Part shown: piece by piece, positions 39,100 through 50,109 of the stretch
Layout: the number at the start of each line of letters is the position of its first letter
Position numbering within the stretch: the first letter of the stretch is position 1
Source of the DNA: Actinomycetales bacterium
GTDB lineage: Bacteria; Actinomycetota; Actinomycetes; S36-B12
DNA length: 64,000 nucleotides
NCBI GenBank assembly: GCA_018970025.1
Contig: JAGWXF010000001.1
Span: 1-64,000, forward strand
Direction: 5' to 3'
Position numbers and translations under genes: made by a program
The notes under the pieces: generated by a model
The model's database searches: none
Told to the model about the DNA's origin: nothing
The model's input: only the letters and a program-made list of their open reading frames with translations

Positions 39100-40479
39100 C
39101 TAGCCCCTTCGATCATCGTCGGCAGCCGAGCGGGCAGCGACGGCAGTCGGCAGGATCGGCTCCGGCATCCGCCAGGGCTCCATCAGCATGGGGGTCTCCC
39201 GGGACGACAGGGTGTCCCCGGCCCGTGCCCCCGCCAGTGGGCTGATCGAGACAATCGCGCCGGCTACCGCCTGCGGGACGGGGCGGGTCTGCGCGCCGAG
39301 CGGGGCGCCGAGCGGCCCGATGCGCACGTCCGCGTCGTGGTCGACATGCCCGGACTCCGCGCGGAAGTGGCCGCGGACGTGGACCGGCTGCTGCGGTCGA
39401 ATCGTCCCGGAGAACACCCGCACGATCGAGAACGTGCCCATGGACAGGTCGTCGGTGGTCTGTATCACCTCGGCACACACCGGACCGCCCGGATCCGCGT
39501 GCAGCGGTGCGAGGGGCTCGCCGGCGACCGTGGTCACGAGCGGCACTGCGCGATCGGCCGGCGACGGGAATCCACGAACGATCAGGTCCAGGACGAGGCT
39601 GCTGCCGATACTTGCCGGCTCGGCGGCATGTCCGAGGACTGGATGGAGGTACCCGCGGGCGACGGCTCGCTCCAGGTCGGCCATCAGGACCTGCGCATCG
39701 AGGTCCTCGCCGGAGATGAAGCGGCGTATCAGGGTCTCGTCCTCGGACTCGGTGATGATCGCCTCGATGAGGTCCGTGCGAGCGCCGGCCACCAGGGCCG
39801 CGTGCTCTGGGTCCGCATCCTGCACGTGCGGGCCATTGGCGTCCCAGTACTGAATGCGGGTCGTGAGAAGGTCGATGAACCCGGTGACCTGGCCATCGTC
39901 GGCATGGACCGGCAGATACATCGGCAGGACGCCACCGCTGCCGGTCAGCATGCGATGGCACACGGCGACGGTCTCCTCGAAGTCTGCACGATCCTTGTCG
40001 AGCTTGGTGACGACGACGGCCCGCGGCAGGCCGATGGCCTCGCACTCATCCCATAGGGTGCCGGTGGCGGCATCGATGCCGTCCACGGATGCGACGACGA
40101 ACAGGGCTGCATCCGCCGCGCGAAGCCCTGCCCGGACCTCCCCGGCAAAGTCGGCGTGGCCCGGCGTGTCGATGAGGGTGATCACCCGGTCCTCGCTGCA
40201 GAAGGACGCTACTGACAGGCCGACGGAGCGATGCTGGCGAAGTGCGGCCGGATCGTGATCGCAGGTCGTCGTTCCGTCCTCGACGCGGCCGATGCGGGGG
40301 ATCGCGCCCGCCGCGTGCAAGAGGTGCTCGATCAGGGTGGTCTTGCCCGCGCCCGCCGGGCCCACGAGCACCACGTTGCGAATCTCCGATGGGGACGATG
40401 GGGTCGGCCCCTGGCGATCGGAGCGGTGGTCGGCCGTGCGGATCCTCTCCCGAGTCCATTCGTCCGTAACGGCTAGCAT
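39100..40479 (-). CDS. EF-G-like translational GTPase lacking domains III-V
   Basis: GPAGAGKTTLIEHLL, IDTPGHADFAGEVRAGLRAADAALFVV, TKLDKDRADF; ends after domain II at about 459 aa. Confidence 0.8.
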   Translation of the reverse strand: MLAVTDEWTRERIRTADHRSDRQGPTPSSPSEIRNVVLVGPAGAGKTTLIEHLLHAAGAIPRIGRVEDGTTTCDHDPAALRQHRSVGLSVASFCSEDRVITLIDTPGHADFAGEVRAGLRAADAALFVVASVDGIDAATGTLWDECEAIGLPRAVVVTKLDKDRADFEETVAVCHRMLTGSGGVLPMYLPVHADDGQVTGFIDLLTTRIQYWDANGPHVQDADPEHAALVAGARTDLIEAIITESEDETLIRRFISGEDLDAQVLMADLERAVARGYLHPVLGHAAEPASIGSSLVLDLIVRGFPSPADRAVPLVTTVAGEPLAPLHADPGGPVCAEVIQTTDDLSMGTFSIVRVFSGTIRPQQPVHVRGHFRAESGHVDHDADVRIGPLGAPLGAQTRPVPQAVAGAIVSISPLAGARAGDTLSSRETPMLMEPWRMPEPILPTAVAARSAADDDRRG

Positions 40480-40526
40480 CTGCTCACGATACGGCTCGGC
40501 GCGCCTGACGGTGCGACAGGAGATGC

Positions 40527-41129
40527 ATGCTCAACAACCCATCGGCCCGACGCCTGGCGAGCGGGGTGATCGACCCACCGGCCCGCCTGCTGCTCCGGCT
40601 GCGGGTGTCCCCGGATGTGGTCACCGTCATCGGGACCGTCGGCGCATCGGCTGCTGCGATTGCCTGCTTCAGTACCGGGCGATTCATCCTCGGCGTCGTC
40701 CTGATCTCGTTCTTCGCGCTGAGCGACCTGATCGACGGTGCGATGGCGCGCATGGCCGGCACCAGCGGCCCATGGGGGAACTTCCTCGATGCGACCCTGG
40801 ACCGGATCGTCGACGGCGCGATCTTCGGCTCGTTGATCGCCTGGGGGGCGATCAACGGCCAAGCGTGGGTTGCGGCGGCTGCGACGTTCGCGCTCGTGAC
40901 CGGCCAGGTGACCAGCTACGCCAAGGCGCGCGCCGAGGCGGTCGGGGCCCGGGCGAATGTCGGGATCGCCGAGCGCGCCGAGCGAACGATGGGCGTGCTC
41001 CTGGCAGTCCTGCTGACCGGGCTCGGGGTGCCCTTCGTGCTGCCCATCGCACTGTGGCTGCTCGGCCTGCTCGGCATCGTGACGATCATCCAGCGCATCG
41101 CCGTGGTGCGCAGCCAGCTGCGGTCGTGA
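40527..41129 (+). CDS. pgsA: CDP-alcohol phosphatidyltransferase (phosphatidylinositol phosphate synthase-like)
   Basis: DLIDGAMARMAGTSGPWGNFLDATLDRIVDG (DGxxAR...GxxxDxxxD). Confidence 0.92.
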   Translation: MLNNPSARRLASGVIDPPARLLLRLRVSPDVVTVIGTVGASAAAIACFSTGRFILGVVLISFFALSDLIDGAMARMAGTSGPWGNFLDATLDRIVDGAIFGSLIAWGAINGQAWVAAAATFALVTGQVTSYAKARAEAVGARANVGIAERAERTMGVLLAVLLTGLGVPFVLPIALWLLGLLGIVTIIQRIAVVRSQLRS

Positions 41130-42064
41130 GCACGCGGCCGCGGGGGCCTGTCAGCAGAGTGGCGCGGGCACAGGACGCTGCCACCGAGTGGGCCTTCAGT
41201 GCCGGCTGGCGCCTGGTCCGGCTCCTGCCCGAGCATCGGGCCCGGGAGGCCTTCCAGCAGGCAGCCGATGCGATGTGGTGGCGCGAGGGCCCGAGCGTTC
41301 AGCAGCTGCAGCGCAACCTCGCTCGGGCGCGTCCGGGACTGAGCCGGACCGAACTGCGACACCTCAGCAGGCAGGGCCTGCGCAGCTACCTGCGGTACTG
41401 GTGCGAGGCCTTCCGACTGCCGTCATGGTCGCTGGAGCGCATCAGCAGCACCTTCCACATGGACGGCCAGGAGCTCATGGACGAAGCCGTGCGCAGCGGG
41501 TCGGGAGCCATGATGGTTCCGGGCCACATGGCGAACTGGGACCACGCGGGCGCCTGGGGAGCCCTTCGCTATGGGTCAGTGGTCACCGTGGCCGAGCGGC
41601 TGCGGCCGGAAGGCCTGTTCGAGCAGTTCCTGGACTATCGACGAAGGCTCGGCATGGAGGTGCTCGGCCTCGGCGAGGCAGACGTGCTGCGCACGCTGGC
41701 GCGGCGACTGGCCGAAGGACGCGTGGTAGCACTGCTCGGCGATCGGGACATCTCGCGGAACGGCATCGAGGTCATGCTGCTCGGCCAGCCCGCCTCACTG
41801 CCCGCAGGCCCGGCACTACTGTCCATCATGACCGGCGCGCCGCTGTACCCGGTCGGGATGTGGTTCGAGGAGGAGGGCACCTTCGGTCGGGTCCTGCCGC
41901 GGGTGGAGGTGCCCGAGGGGCTCCCGCGGGCCGAGCAGGTCCAGGTGATGACCCAGCAGGTCGCGGATCGGCTCGGCGCTGCCATCGCCGAGCGGCCGGT
42001 GAGCTGGCACATGCTGCAGCCGGTGTGGCTTGCCGACCTCGACCCGGCTCGACGAGCGCGGTAG
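41126..42064 (+). CDS. patA: phosphatidylinositol mannoside acyltransferase-like
   Basis: GHMANWDHAGAW; LLGDRDISRNGIEVMLLGQPASLPAGPALLS; operonic between pgsA and pimA. Confidence 0.88.
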   Translation: MSTRPRGPVSRVARAQDAATEWAFSAGWRLVRLLPEHRAREAFQQAADAMWWREGPSVQQLQRNLARARPGLSRTELRHLSRQGLRSYLRYWCEAFRLPSWSLERISSTFHMDGQELMDEAVRSGSGAMMVPGHMANWDHAGAWGALRYGSVVTVAERLRPEGLFEQFLDYRRRLGMEVLGLGEADVLRTLARRLAEGRVVALLGDRDISRNGIEVMLLGQPASLPAGPALLSIMTGAPLYPVGMWFEEEGTFGRVLPRVEVPEGLPRAEQVQVMTQQVADRLGAAIAERPVSWHMLQPVWLADLDPARRAR

Positions 42065-42066
42065 CC

Positions 42067-43227
42067 ATGCGCATCGGCCTGGTCTGTCCCTATGCATGGG
42101 ACGTCCCCGGCGGCGTGCGGAGTCATGTGTCAGACCTCGCGCTCACGCTGCAGGAGCGCGGTCACCAGGTCAGCGTGCTGGCGCCAGCCGAGGATCCTGG
42201 CGACCTGCCGGCCTGGGTGGTCGACGGCGGCCGGCCGGTGTCTGTCCCGTACAACGGCTCCGTGGCCAAGGTCACCTTCGGGCTGAAGACAACCCGGCGC
42301 GTACGCACCTGGATCCGGGACGGGGAGTTCGACGTCCTGCACGTGCATGAGCCGGTGGCGCCCGGGCTCTCCCTGATCGCTCTCTGGGCGGCGGATGGCC
42401 CCCTGGTGGGTACCTGGCACTCGTCCACGGCCCGCTCCAGGATCCTCTCGGCCGGCTACTACGTCGCCCAGACCGCGATGGAGAAGCTCAGCGGTCGGAT
42501 CGCGGTGAGCGAGGACGCTCGCCGCACCCTCGTCGCGCACGTCGGCGGCGACGCCGTGCTCATCCCGAACGGGGTTCGCGTCGCCGACTACGCGCCGTGC
42601 GGCCGGCTGCCGGGGGTGGACCCCGATCGGCCCTCGCTGCTCTTCCTCGGGCGCATCGACGAGCCGCGCAAGGGCCTGGACGTCCTGGCAGGAGCTCTCG
42701 CATCGATCACGGCGGCCGTCCCGGACCTGCAGGTGATCATCGCCGGTCCAGGCGATGCGCAGGAGCGCCTGGACCGGATGGATCCGTCGATCCGCGGCCA
42801 CGTGACCTTCCTGGGCCGGCTGTCAGACCAGGACAAGGTCCGCGCCCTTCGCTCCGTCGACCTGTACGTCGCCCCGCACACCGGCGGGGAGTCTTTCGGG
42901 ATCGTCCTGATCGAGGCGATGGCCGCCGGAACCCCGGTGCTGGCCTCCGACCTGCCGGCCTTTCGGCGCGTGCTCCTCGACGGAGCAGCTGGCGGGATGT
43001 TCGCGAACGAGGATGCGGCAGACCTGTCGAGGGAAGCGATCTCCCTGCTCACGGATCCCGCCGAGCGTGCCCGGCTGGCATCCGCCGGCACCGAACGGGT
43101 GCAGGCCTTCGACTGGGCCAGCGTGGTTGAAGATGTGCTGGCGGTGTATGAGGCGGTCACGGTGACGGGTGAGCCGGTCACCGAGGACCTTCGCGGCCAG
43201 ATCGTCGGACGACTGGCGGGCCGGTGA
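42067..43227 (+). CDS. pimA: GT4 glycosyltransferase, phosphatidylinositol mannosyltransferase PimA-like
   Basis: MRIGLVCPYAWDVPGGVRSHVSDLALTLQERGHQVSVLAPA; GGESFGIVLIEAMAAGTPVLASDLPAFRRVL. Confidence 0.92.
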   Translation: MRIGLVCPYAWDVPGGVRSHVSDLALTLQERGHQVSVLAPAEDPGDLPAWVVDGGRPVSVPYNGSVAKVTFGLKTTRRVRTWIRDGEFDVLHVHEPVAPGLSLIALWAADGPLVGTWHSSTARSRILSAGYYVAQTAMEKLSGRIAVSEDARRTLVAHVGGDAVLIPNGVRVADYAPCGRLPGVDPDRPSLLFLGRIDEPRKGLDVLAGALASITAAVPDLQVIIAGPGDAQERLDRMDPSIRGHVTFLGRLSDQDKVRALRSVDLYVAPHTGGESFGIVLIEAMAAGTPVLASDLPAFRRVLLDGAAGGMFANEDAADLSREAISLLTDPAERARLASAGTERVQAFDWASVVEDVLAVYEAVTVTGEPVTEDLRGQIVGRLAGR

Positions 43228-43234
43228 GCAGCGC

Positions 43235-43798
43235 GTGACATGGCCGTGGCTGCTTGCCGGCGGCATCCTGGTGCTTGCGCTCATCGGGCTGTACCTCAGC
43301 AGCACGGCGGGGCGCCTGGACCGCCTGCACCGGCGCATCGACACCTCCAGGCTCTCGCTGGACTCGCACCTGCTCCGTCGGTCATCCGTGGCGCTGGAGG
43401 TCGCCGCCTCAGGGGTCCTGGATCCGGCATCGAGCCTGCTCGTGGTCGATGCGGCTCATGCCGCCCGTACGGCTGTCGACGGGCCTGCGCAGGAGCGGGC
43501 CATGACGGAGTCCGTCCTGACGGCGGCCCTGGGCGCTGCGCTCGCCGACCCGGCCGACGTCCTTCAGGCGCGCACCAGCCCGGTCGGGGATGTCCTGATG
43601 GATGAGCTGGCTGCTGCTTGCATTCGGGTCGAGTTGTCCAGGCGCTTCCACAATGACGCCGTGCGGGCATGCCGGCAGCTGCGCCGCCAGCGATCCGTGC
43701 GCTGGTTCCGGCTTGCCGGCCACACGCCGCTGCCCTCGACCTGGGAGATGGACGACACGCTCCCGAGCGGCCTGCGGACGGGTCAGGGCCTAGCATGA
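43235..43798 (+). CDS. divergent LemA-like membrane protein
   Basis: N-terminal TM; 'RIDTSRLSLDSHLLRR...RRFHNDAVRACRQLRR...RLAGHTPLPSTWEMDD' parallels the LemA C-terminal pattern. Confidence 0.5.
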   Translation: MTWPWLLAGGILVLALIGLYLSSTAGRLDRLHRRIDTSRLSLDSHLLRRSSVALEVAASGVLDPASSLLVVDAAHAARTAVDGPAQERAMTESVLTAALGAALADPADVLQARTSPVGDVLMDELAAACIRVELSRRFHNDAVRACRQLRRQRSVRWFRLAGHTPLPSTWEMDDTLPSGLRTGQGLA

Positions 43799-43828
43799 GC
43801 GTCCATAGACCAAGGGGAAGAAGGAGTG

Positions 43829-44724
<896 letters not shown>

Positions 44725-44728
<4 letters not shown>

Positions 44729-45333
44729 GCGCGGCCCCGCGCATCGGGGTCCTGGCACTGCAAGGAGACGTGCGCGAGCACGTGCTGGCCCTCGAGAGCG
44801 CGGGTGCGTTCGCGGTTCGCGTCACCGATGAGCCGATGCTGGGCACGGTGGACGGACTGGTCATTCCAGGCGGGGAGTCGACCACGATGTCCAAGCTCGC
44901 CCTGCGCGACGGCCTGATGGAGCCACTCCGCGAGCGGCGGCAGGACGGCCTGCCGATGTACGGATCATGTGCCGGCATGATCATGCTCGCGGATCGCGTC
45001 CTCGATGCACGGCCCGACCAGGAGACGATCGGTGGCCTGGACATCACCGTGCGCCGCAACGCCTTCGGCCGGCAGGTCGACTCATTCGAGATCGACCTGC
45101 CCATGCCGGCGATCGGTCCGGCCGACTTTCGGGCGGTATTCATCCGGGCGCCCTGGGTGGAGGCCGTGGGGACGCAGGTGGAGGTGCTCGGAGCCCTGGC
45201 GACCGGGTCCGCCGCCGGTACTATCGTGGCCGTCCGACAGGGGAACCTGCTCGCCACGTCGTTCCATCCGGAGCTGGCCGGCGACGGACGGATCCACGAC
45301 TACTTCGTTCGGATTGTGAGGCGCCTGGCATGA
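44725..45333 (+). CDS. pdxT: pyridoxal 5'-phosphate synthase glutaminase subunit PdxT
   Basis: [46 protein letters not shown]. Confidence 0.97.
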
Positions 45334-46082
45334 GCGGCCATTCCAAGTGGGCGACCACCAAGCACAAGAAGGCGGTTATCGATGCTCGCCGCGGGAAGCT
45401 CTTCGCGCGACTGATCAAGAACATTGAGGTCGCCGCGCGGCAGGGGGGCGCCGACCCTGCGGGCAATCCGACCCTGTACGACGCCATCCAGAAGGCTCGC
45501 AAGAGCTCAGTTCCGCTGGACAACATCGATCGGGCGGTGAAGCGGGGCAGCGGCGCCGAGGCCGGCGGTGCCGACTGGCAGACGATCATGTACGAGGGCT
45601 ACGGGCCGAGTGGAGTCGCGGTGCTGGTGGAGTGCCTCACGGACAACCGCAATCGGGCTGCCTCGGAGGTCCGGGTGGCCATGACCCGGAACGGCGGCTC
45701 GATGGCCGATCCGGGCTCGGTGTCGTACCTGTTCAACCGCAAGGGCGTGGTGATCGTCCCGAAATCCGCAGGACTGACCGAGGACGACCTGCTGATGATC
45801 GTGCTCGACCGGGGGGCAGAGGAGGTCAACGACCTCGGGGAGTCCTTCGAGGTCGTCTCGGAGGCCACCGACCTGGTCGGCGTTCGCAAGGCGATCCAGG
45901 ACGCCGGCTGCGACTACGAGTCCGCTGATGCGACCTTTCTGCCGAGCGTCTCGGTGCAGCTCGACGAGGAGGGTGCCAGGAAGGTCTTCAAGCTCCTCGA
46001 GGCGCTGGAGGATGCCGACGACGTGCAGAACGTCTACGCGAACTTCGACGTCAGCGATGACGTCATGGCCGCCATCGGCTAG
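45330..46082 (+). CDS. yebC: YebC/PmpR family protein
   Basis: [40 protein letters not shown]. Confidence 0.97.
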   Translation: MSGHSKWATTKHKKAVIDARRGKLFARLIKNIEVAARQGGADPAGNPTLYDAIQKARKSSVPLDNIDRAVKRGSGAEAGGADWQTIMYEGYGPSGVAVLVECLTDNRNRAASEVRVAMTRNGGSMADPGSVSYLFNRKGVVIVPKSAGLTEDDLLMIVLDRGAEEVNDLGESFEVVSEATDLVGVRKAIQDAGCDYESADATFLPSVSVQLDEEGARKVFKLLEALEDADDVQNVYANFDVSDDVMAAIG

Positions 46083-46096
46083 GCCCGGAGGCCGAG

Positions 46097-47524
46097 GTGA
46101 GCGACCGGGTCGGGACGAGGCTGCGCGGCTGGGATGCCGCGACCTTCCGAACGGCGAGCAGCGACCCGACCATGCGGTCGACGGTGATCGCCATGGGGAT
46201 CCTGGACCATGCACCCGACTGGGCCCGGATCCGCTCCCGCTTCGATCGGCTGACCAGGTTCGTGCCCTCCCTGCGCATGCGGCCGCTGTACGGCGCGACC
46301 GGGTTCTCCGCGCCCCGCCTGGCAATCGACCCGGACTTCGACCTTGACGTGCACCTGCGCCGGTATCGGCTGCCCGAGGGCGCCGGCTGGCAGGATCTCC
46401 TCGACGATGCTCGTCGGATGAGCCTGACCGACTTCGACCTCAGGCGGCCGCTGTGGGAGGCCGCCATCGTCGAGGGCCTGCCGAACGGGGAGGCTGCCTT
46501 CCTGCTGAAGCTGCACCACTCCATCGCGGACGGGCAGGCGACGGTCATGATCGCTCTGTCGCTGTTCGAGCTCGGGCCCGATCCCAATCCCGACGAGCCG
46601 CCTGCGCCGCAGGTCCCCGACGGCAGTGACGTGAGCATCGCGGATGTCACCATCGCCAACCTCATCGACGATGTGCGCCAGGCTGCCGGGCAGGTGCAGT
46701 CGGCTGCGCGGGTGGCTGGCGGCCTGGCACGCGGATGGGCGACGGATCCGGTCAGCACCTGGGCTCGTACCTGGCGCACCGTCGGGTCGATCGGCCGTTT
46801 CACCTCGGTTGCCGATCAGCCGATGTCCCAGGTCATGTGCGGCCGCGGAACCACCTATCGATTCGGTGCCTTCCACCTGCCGTTTCGTGCCCTGCGGGCG
46901 GCAGCAAAGGCCCATGACCTGAGCGTGAATGACGCCTTCATGGCGGCTGTCGGCGTCGGCCTGGACACGTATCATCGGCGGCACGGCGCACTGGTGGAGG
47001 AACTGCGGGTCAACGTACCGATCAGCCTGCGCGGCGATCCCGGCGATCGCTCTGGACGAGCCTCCAATGCGGTGAGCATCGCGCGCTTCGGCCTACCGAT
47101 CGCCGGGCTGACGAATCCTGAGCGGATGCGCGCGGCGCATGACCTGGTGGACCGCTGGCGGGCGGAGCCGGCCCTTCGACTGGCTGAGCCGCTTGCCGAG
47201 GTCAGCTGGTTCGTCCCGGTGCCGATGCTCGCGGCGCAGGCACGCGCCTCCGACATCACCACCAGCAACGTGCCGGGGCCTCCGATCCCGATCTACCTCG
47301 CGGGAGCCCGGCTGGTGGCGGCATTCCCACTGGTGGCGACCATTGGGGCTGCAGTGAACATCACCATGGTCACCTACGACGGTAGTGCCTTCATCGGCGT
47401 CTCCTGCGACGACCGTGCTGTCCCGGACCACGCCGAGCTGGTCGAGGACCTGCGCGGAGGGTTCGCGGACGTGGCCGACATAGCTGTCGGGCCAGCGGAT
47501 CGCTACGGGTCGCCCGGCGCGTGA
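46097..47524 (+). CDS. wax ester synthase / diacylglycerol acyltransferase (WS/DGAT) family
   Basis: LLKLHHSIADGQATVMIAL (HHxxxDG); VNVPISLRGD; TSNVPGPPIPIYLAGARL. Confidence 0.9.
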   Translation: MSDRVGTRLRGWDAATFRTASSDPTMRSTVIAMGILDHAPDWARIRSRFDRLTRFVPSLRMRPLYGATGFSAPRLAIDPDFDLDVHLRRYRLPEGAGWQDLLDDARRMSLTDFDLRRPLWEAAIVEGLPNGEAAFLLKLHHSIADGQATVMIALSLFELGPDPNPDEPPAPQVPDGSDVSIADVTIANLIDDVRQAAGQVQSAARVAGGLARGWATDPVSTWARTWRTVGSIGRFTSVADQPMSQVMCGRGTTYRFGAFHLPFRALRAAAKAHDLSVNDAFMAAVGVGLDTYHRRHGALVEELRVNVPISLRGDPGDRSGRASNAVSIARFGLPIAGLTNPERMRAAHDLVDRWRAEPALRLAEPLAEVSWFVPVPMLAAQARASDITTSNVPGPPIPIYLAGARLVAAFPLVATIGAAVNITMVTYDGSAFIGVSCDDRAVPDHAELVEDLRGGFADVADIAVGPADRYGSPGA

Positions 47525-47600
47525 TGCGAGCCGAGGTCGGACGGCACCCCTAGGCTGCAACTCGAACAGGTGTTCGCACGATTGGCGAGGGAGGTCGAGC

Positions 47601-48116
47601 ATGCGCGTGCTCGGAGTCGACCCCGGCCTGACTCGCTGCGGGGTCGCGATCATCGACGGCGCACCGGGACGAGTCCTCGTCCCATGCCATATCGGGGTCC
47701 TGCGGACCGATCCGGGCATCGAGATCGCTCGTCGGCTGGCCGAGCTCGAGCAGGGGCTCCTCGCCCTCGTCCACGAGCACGAGCCAGAGATGATCGCCAT
47801 CGAGCGGGTGTTCAGCCAGCACAACGTCCGCAGTGCCATGGGCACCGCGCAGGCCGCTGCCATGGCTCTGCTCATCGCCGGCCGGCTGGACGTGCCCGTC
47901 GCCCTGCACACGCCCACCGAGGTGAAGGCAGCGGTGACCGGGAACGGCCGGGCTCCCAAGGAGCAGGTGGCCGCGATGATCACCAAGGTGCTTGGCCTTC
48001 GGCAGGCGCCGCGACCTGCAGATGCCGCTGACGCGGTCGCCATTGCGATTTGCCAGGTGTGGCGAGGCACCGCCCAGCGCCGGATAGCCGGAGCCCTGGC
48101 TGGTGCCGGCCGATGA
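47601..48116 (+). CDS. ruvC: Holliday junction endonuclease RuvC
   Basis: MRVLGVDPGLTRCGVAIIDG; AIERVFSQHNVRSAMGTAQAA. Confidence 0.97.
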   Translation: MRVLGVDPGLTRCGVAIIDGAPGRVLVPCHIGVLRTDPGIEIARRLAELEQGLLALVHEHEPEMIAIERVFSQHNVRSAMGTAQAAAMALLIAGRLDVPVALHTPTEVKAAVTGNGRAPKEQVAAMITKVLGLRQAPRPADAADAVAIAICQVWRGTAQRRIAGALAGAGR

Positions 48117-48709
48117 TCGCGTTCCTGCGGGGCGCAGTCGCGTCGGCCTCGCCCGATGGCGTGGTCATCGACGTGGGCGGCGTCGGCATCGCTGCCGCGT
48201 GCACCCCTGCAACTGCGCTCGGCCTGCGTCCCGGTGACCATGTGGAACTGGTGACCTCCCTGGTTGTCCGCGAGGATGGCTGGACGCTGTACGGCTTCGT
48301 CGATGCCGACGAGCGGCGGGTCTTCGAGCTGGTGCAGACGGTCAGCGGCATCGGCCCGCGCCTAGCCCTCGGCCTGCTGGCAACGCTGACGCCGGATGCC
48401 CTGAGGTCTGCGGTCGCCAGCGAGGATCTCGCAACCCTGACCCGGGTGCCGGGCATCGGCAGGAAGGGTGCCGCGCGCCTGGTCCTGGAACTGAAGGATC
48501 GTCTCGGCCAGCCGGCATCCGCGGTGGCGGCAAGCCCGCTGGGGGCAGGCTGGCAGGCCGCTGTGATCGCGGGCCTGACGTCCCTGGGCTGGTCGGCCAA
48601 GGAGGCCGAGCGGGCAGCCCAGTCGGTTGCGCCGATGGCCGAAGAGCAGGCCAGCCCCGACATCCCCGTGCTGCTGAAGGCAGCCCTTCGCAGCCTGGAC
48701 AGGTCCTGA
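48113..48709 (+). CDS. ruvA: Holliday junction helicase subunit RuvA
   Basis: MIAFLRGAVASASPDGVVIDVGGVG; VSGIGPRLALGLLATLTPDALRSAVASEDLATLTRVPGIGRKGAARLVLEL. Confidence 0.96.
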   Translation: MIAFLRGAVASASPDGVVIDVGGVGIAAACTPATALGLRPGDHVELVTSLVVREDGWTLYGFVDADERRVFELVQTVSGIGPRLALGLLATLTPDALRSAVASEDLATLTRVPGIGRKGAARLVLELKDRLGQPASAVAASPLGAGWQAAVIAGLTSLGWSAKEAERAAQSVAPMAEEQASPDIPVLLKAALRSLDRS

Positions 48710-48712
48710 GCC

Positions 48713-49741
48713 GTGGAGCACTCGATCACCGATGCTGCCTCGGATCCCGATGACCTGGCAGTCGAGGGAGCCCTTCGGCCCACCCACCTGGGGGAGTTCA
48801 TCGGCCAGGAGCGGGTGAAGTCGCAGCTCGGGCTTGTCCTGGAGGCAGCTCGACGCCGTGGCCGGCCCGCAGACCACGTGCTGCTGAGCGGCCCACCGGG
48901 CCTGGGCAAGACCACGCTCGCGGGCATCATCGCGGCAGAGCTCGGGGCACCGCTGCGGATGACCTCTGGCCCGGCCCTGCAGCATGCCGGCGACATCGCG
49001 GCCGTGCTGTCCAGCCTGCAGCCAGGGGAGGTGCTCTTCCTGGACGAAATCCACCGCACGGCCCGACCGGCGGAGGAGATGCTCTACCTGGCGATGGAGG
49101 ACTTCCGAGTCGACGTGGTGGTCGGCAAGGGGCCTGGTGCCACGGCAATCCCCCTTGAGATCGCGCCCTTCACGCTCGTCGGAGCGACCACGCGAGCCGG
49201 CCTGCTGCCGAGCCCGCTGCGGGATCGATTCGGATTCACGGCCCACCTGGACTTCTACGACCCGGCCGACCTGAGGGTCATCCTGCGCCGATCGGCGTCG
49301 CTGCTGGGGGTCGACCTTCGCGACGAGGGCGCGCTGGAGATCTCCGGCCGATGCCGTGGCACCCCGCGGATCGCCAACCGGCTGCTGCGACGCGTACGCG
49401 ACTGGGCCCAGGTCCACGGCGACGGCGTGGTGGATCGTGCCACGGCATCAGCAGCCCTGGAGCTGTACGAGGTCGATGACCTCGGCCTGGACCGCATCGA
49501 CCGTGCCGTCCTGGACGTGCTCATCAGGCGCTTCGGCGGCGGTCCGGTTGGGCTGTCGACGCTGGCGGTCTCAGTCGGAGAGGAGCCGGAGACGATCGAG
49601 ACGGTGGCCGAGCCGTTCCTCGTCCGCCTGGGGCTGATCGTTCGCACCCCGCGAGGACGTGTCGCCGCCCCGGCCGCCTGGTCGCATCTGGGGCTGGCTC
49701 CAGCGGTGCCTGCCCAAGCCGAGTTCGATCTGTCGGACTAG
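48713..49741 (+). CDS. ruvB: Holliday junction helicase subunit RuvB
   Basis: [54 protein letters not shown]. Confidence 0.97.
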   Translation: MEHSITDAASDPDDLAVEGALRPTHLGEFIGQERVKSQLGLVLEAARRRGRPADHVLLSGPPGLGKTTLAGIIAAELGAPLRMTSGPALQHAGDIAAVLSSLQPGEVLFLDEIHRTARPAEEMLYLAMEDFRVDVVVGKGPGATAIPLEIAPFTLVGATTRAGLLPSPLRDRFGFTAHLDFYDPADLRVILRRSASLLGVDLRDEGALEISGRCRGTPRIANRLLRRVRDWAQVHGDGVVDRATASAALELYEVDDLGLDRIDRAVLDVLIRRFGGGPVGLSTLAVSVGEEPETIETVAEPFLVRLGLIVRTPRGRVAAPAAWSHLGLAPAVPAQAEFDLSD

Positions 49742-49782
49742 GGTAATGCGGCACCTATTGACCATCGCACCCCTGGAGAGCC

Positions 49783-50103
49783 GTGGACCTCGTCAGCATC
49801 CTTCCGCTGGTTTTGCTCGCGGTCGTGTTCTACCTGCTCATCATGCGGCCCGCTCGGAATCGCCAGAAGCAGCAGCAGCAGCTCATCGCGTCGGTGGGGC
49901 CTGGGACGAGGATCATGACCACGGCCGGGTTCTACGGGACGATCTCCTCTCGCGATGGTGATGACCTCACCGTCGTGCTCGCCCCCGGCGTCGAGATCCG
50001 CATGATCGCGTCGGCCGTGGCCAGGGTGATCCAGGATGAGGAGCTGCCCGCCTCCGGCACCACGCCCTCGGATCCTCCGGGCGGCCCGTCGGCAGGGGAG
50101 TAG
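49783..50103 (+). CDS. yajC: preprotein translocase subunit YajC
   Basis: LVSILPLVLLAVVFYLLIMRPARNRQKQQQQLIASVGPGTRIMTTAGFYGTI. Confidence 0.94.
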   Translation: MDLVSILPLVLLAVVFYLLIMRPARNRQKQQQQLIASVGPGTRIMTTAGFYGTISSRDGDDLTVVLAPGVEIRMIASAVARVIQDEELPASGTTPSDPPGGPSAGE

Positions 50104-50109
50104 GGCGTC

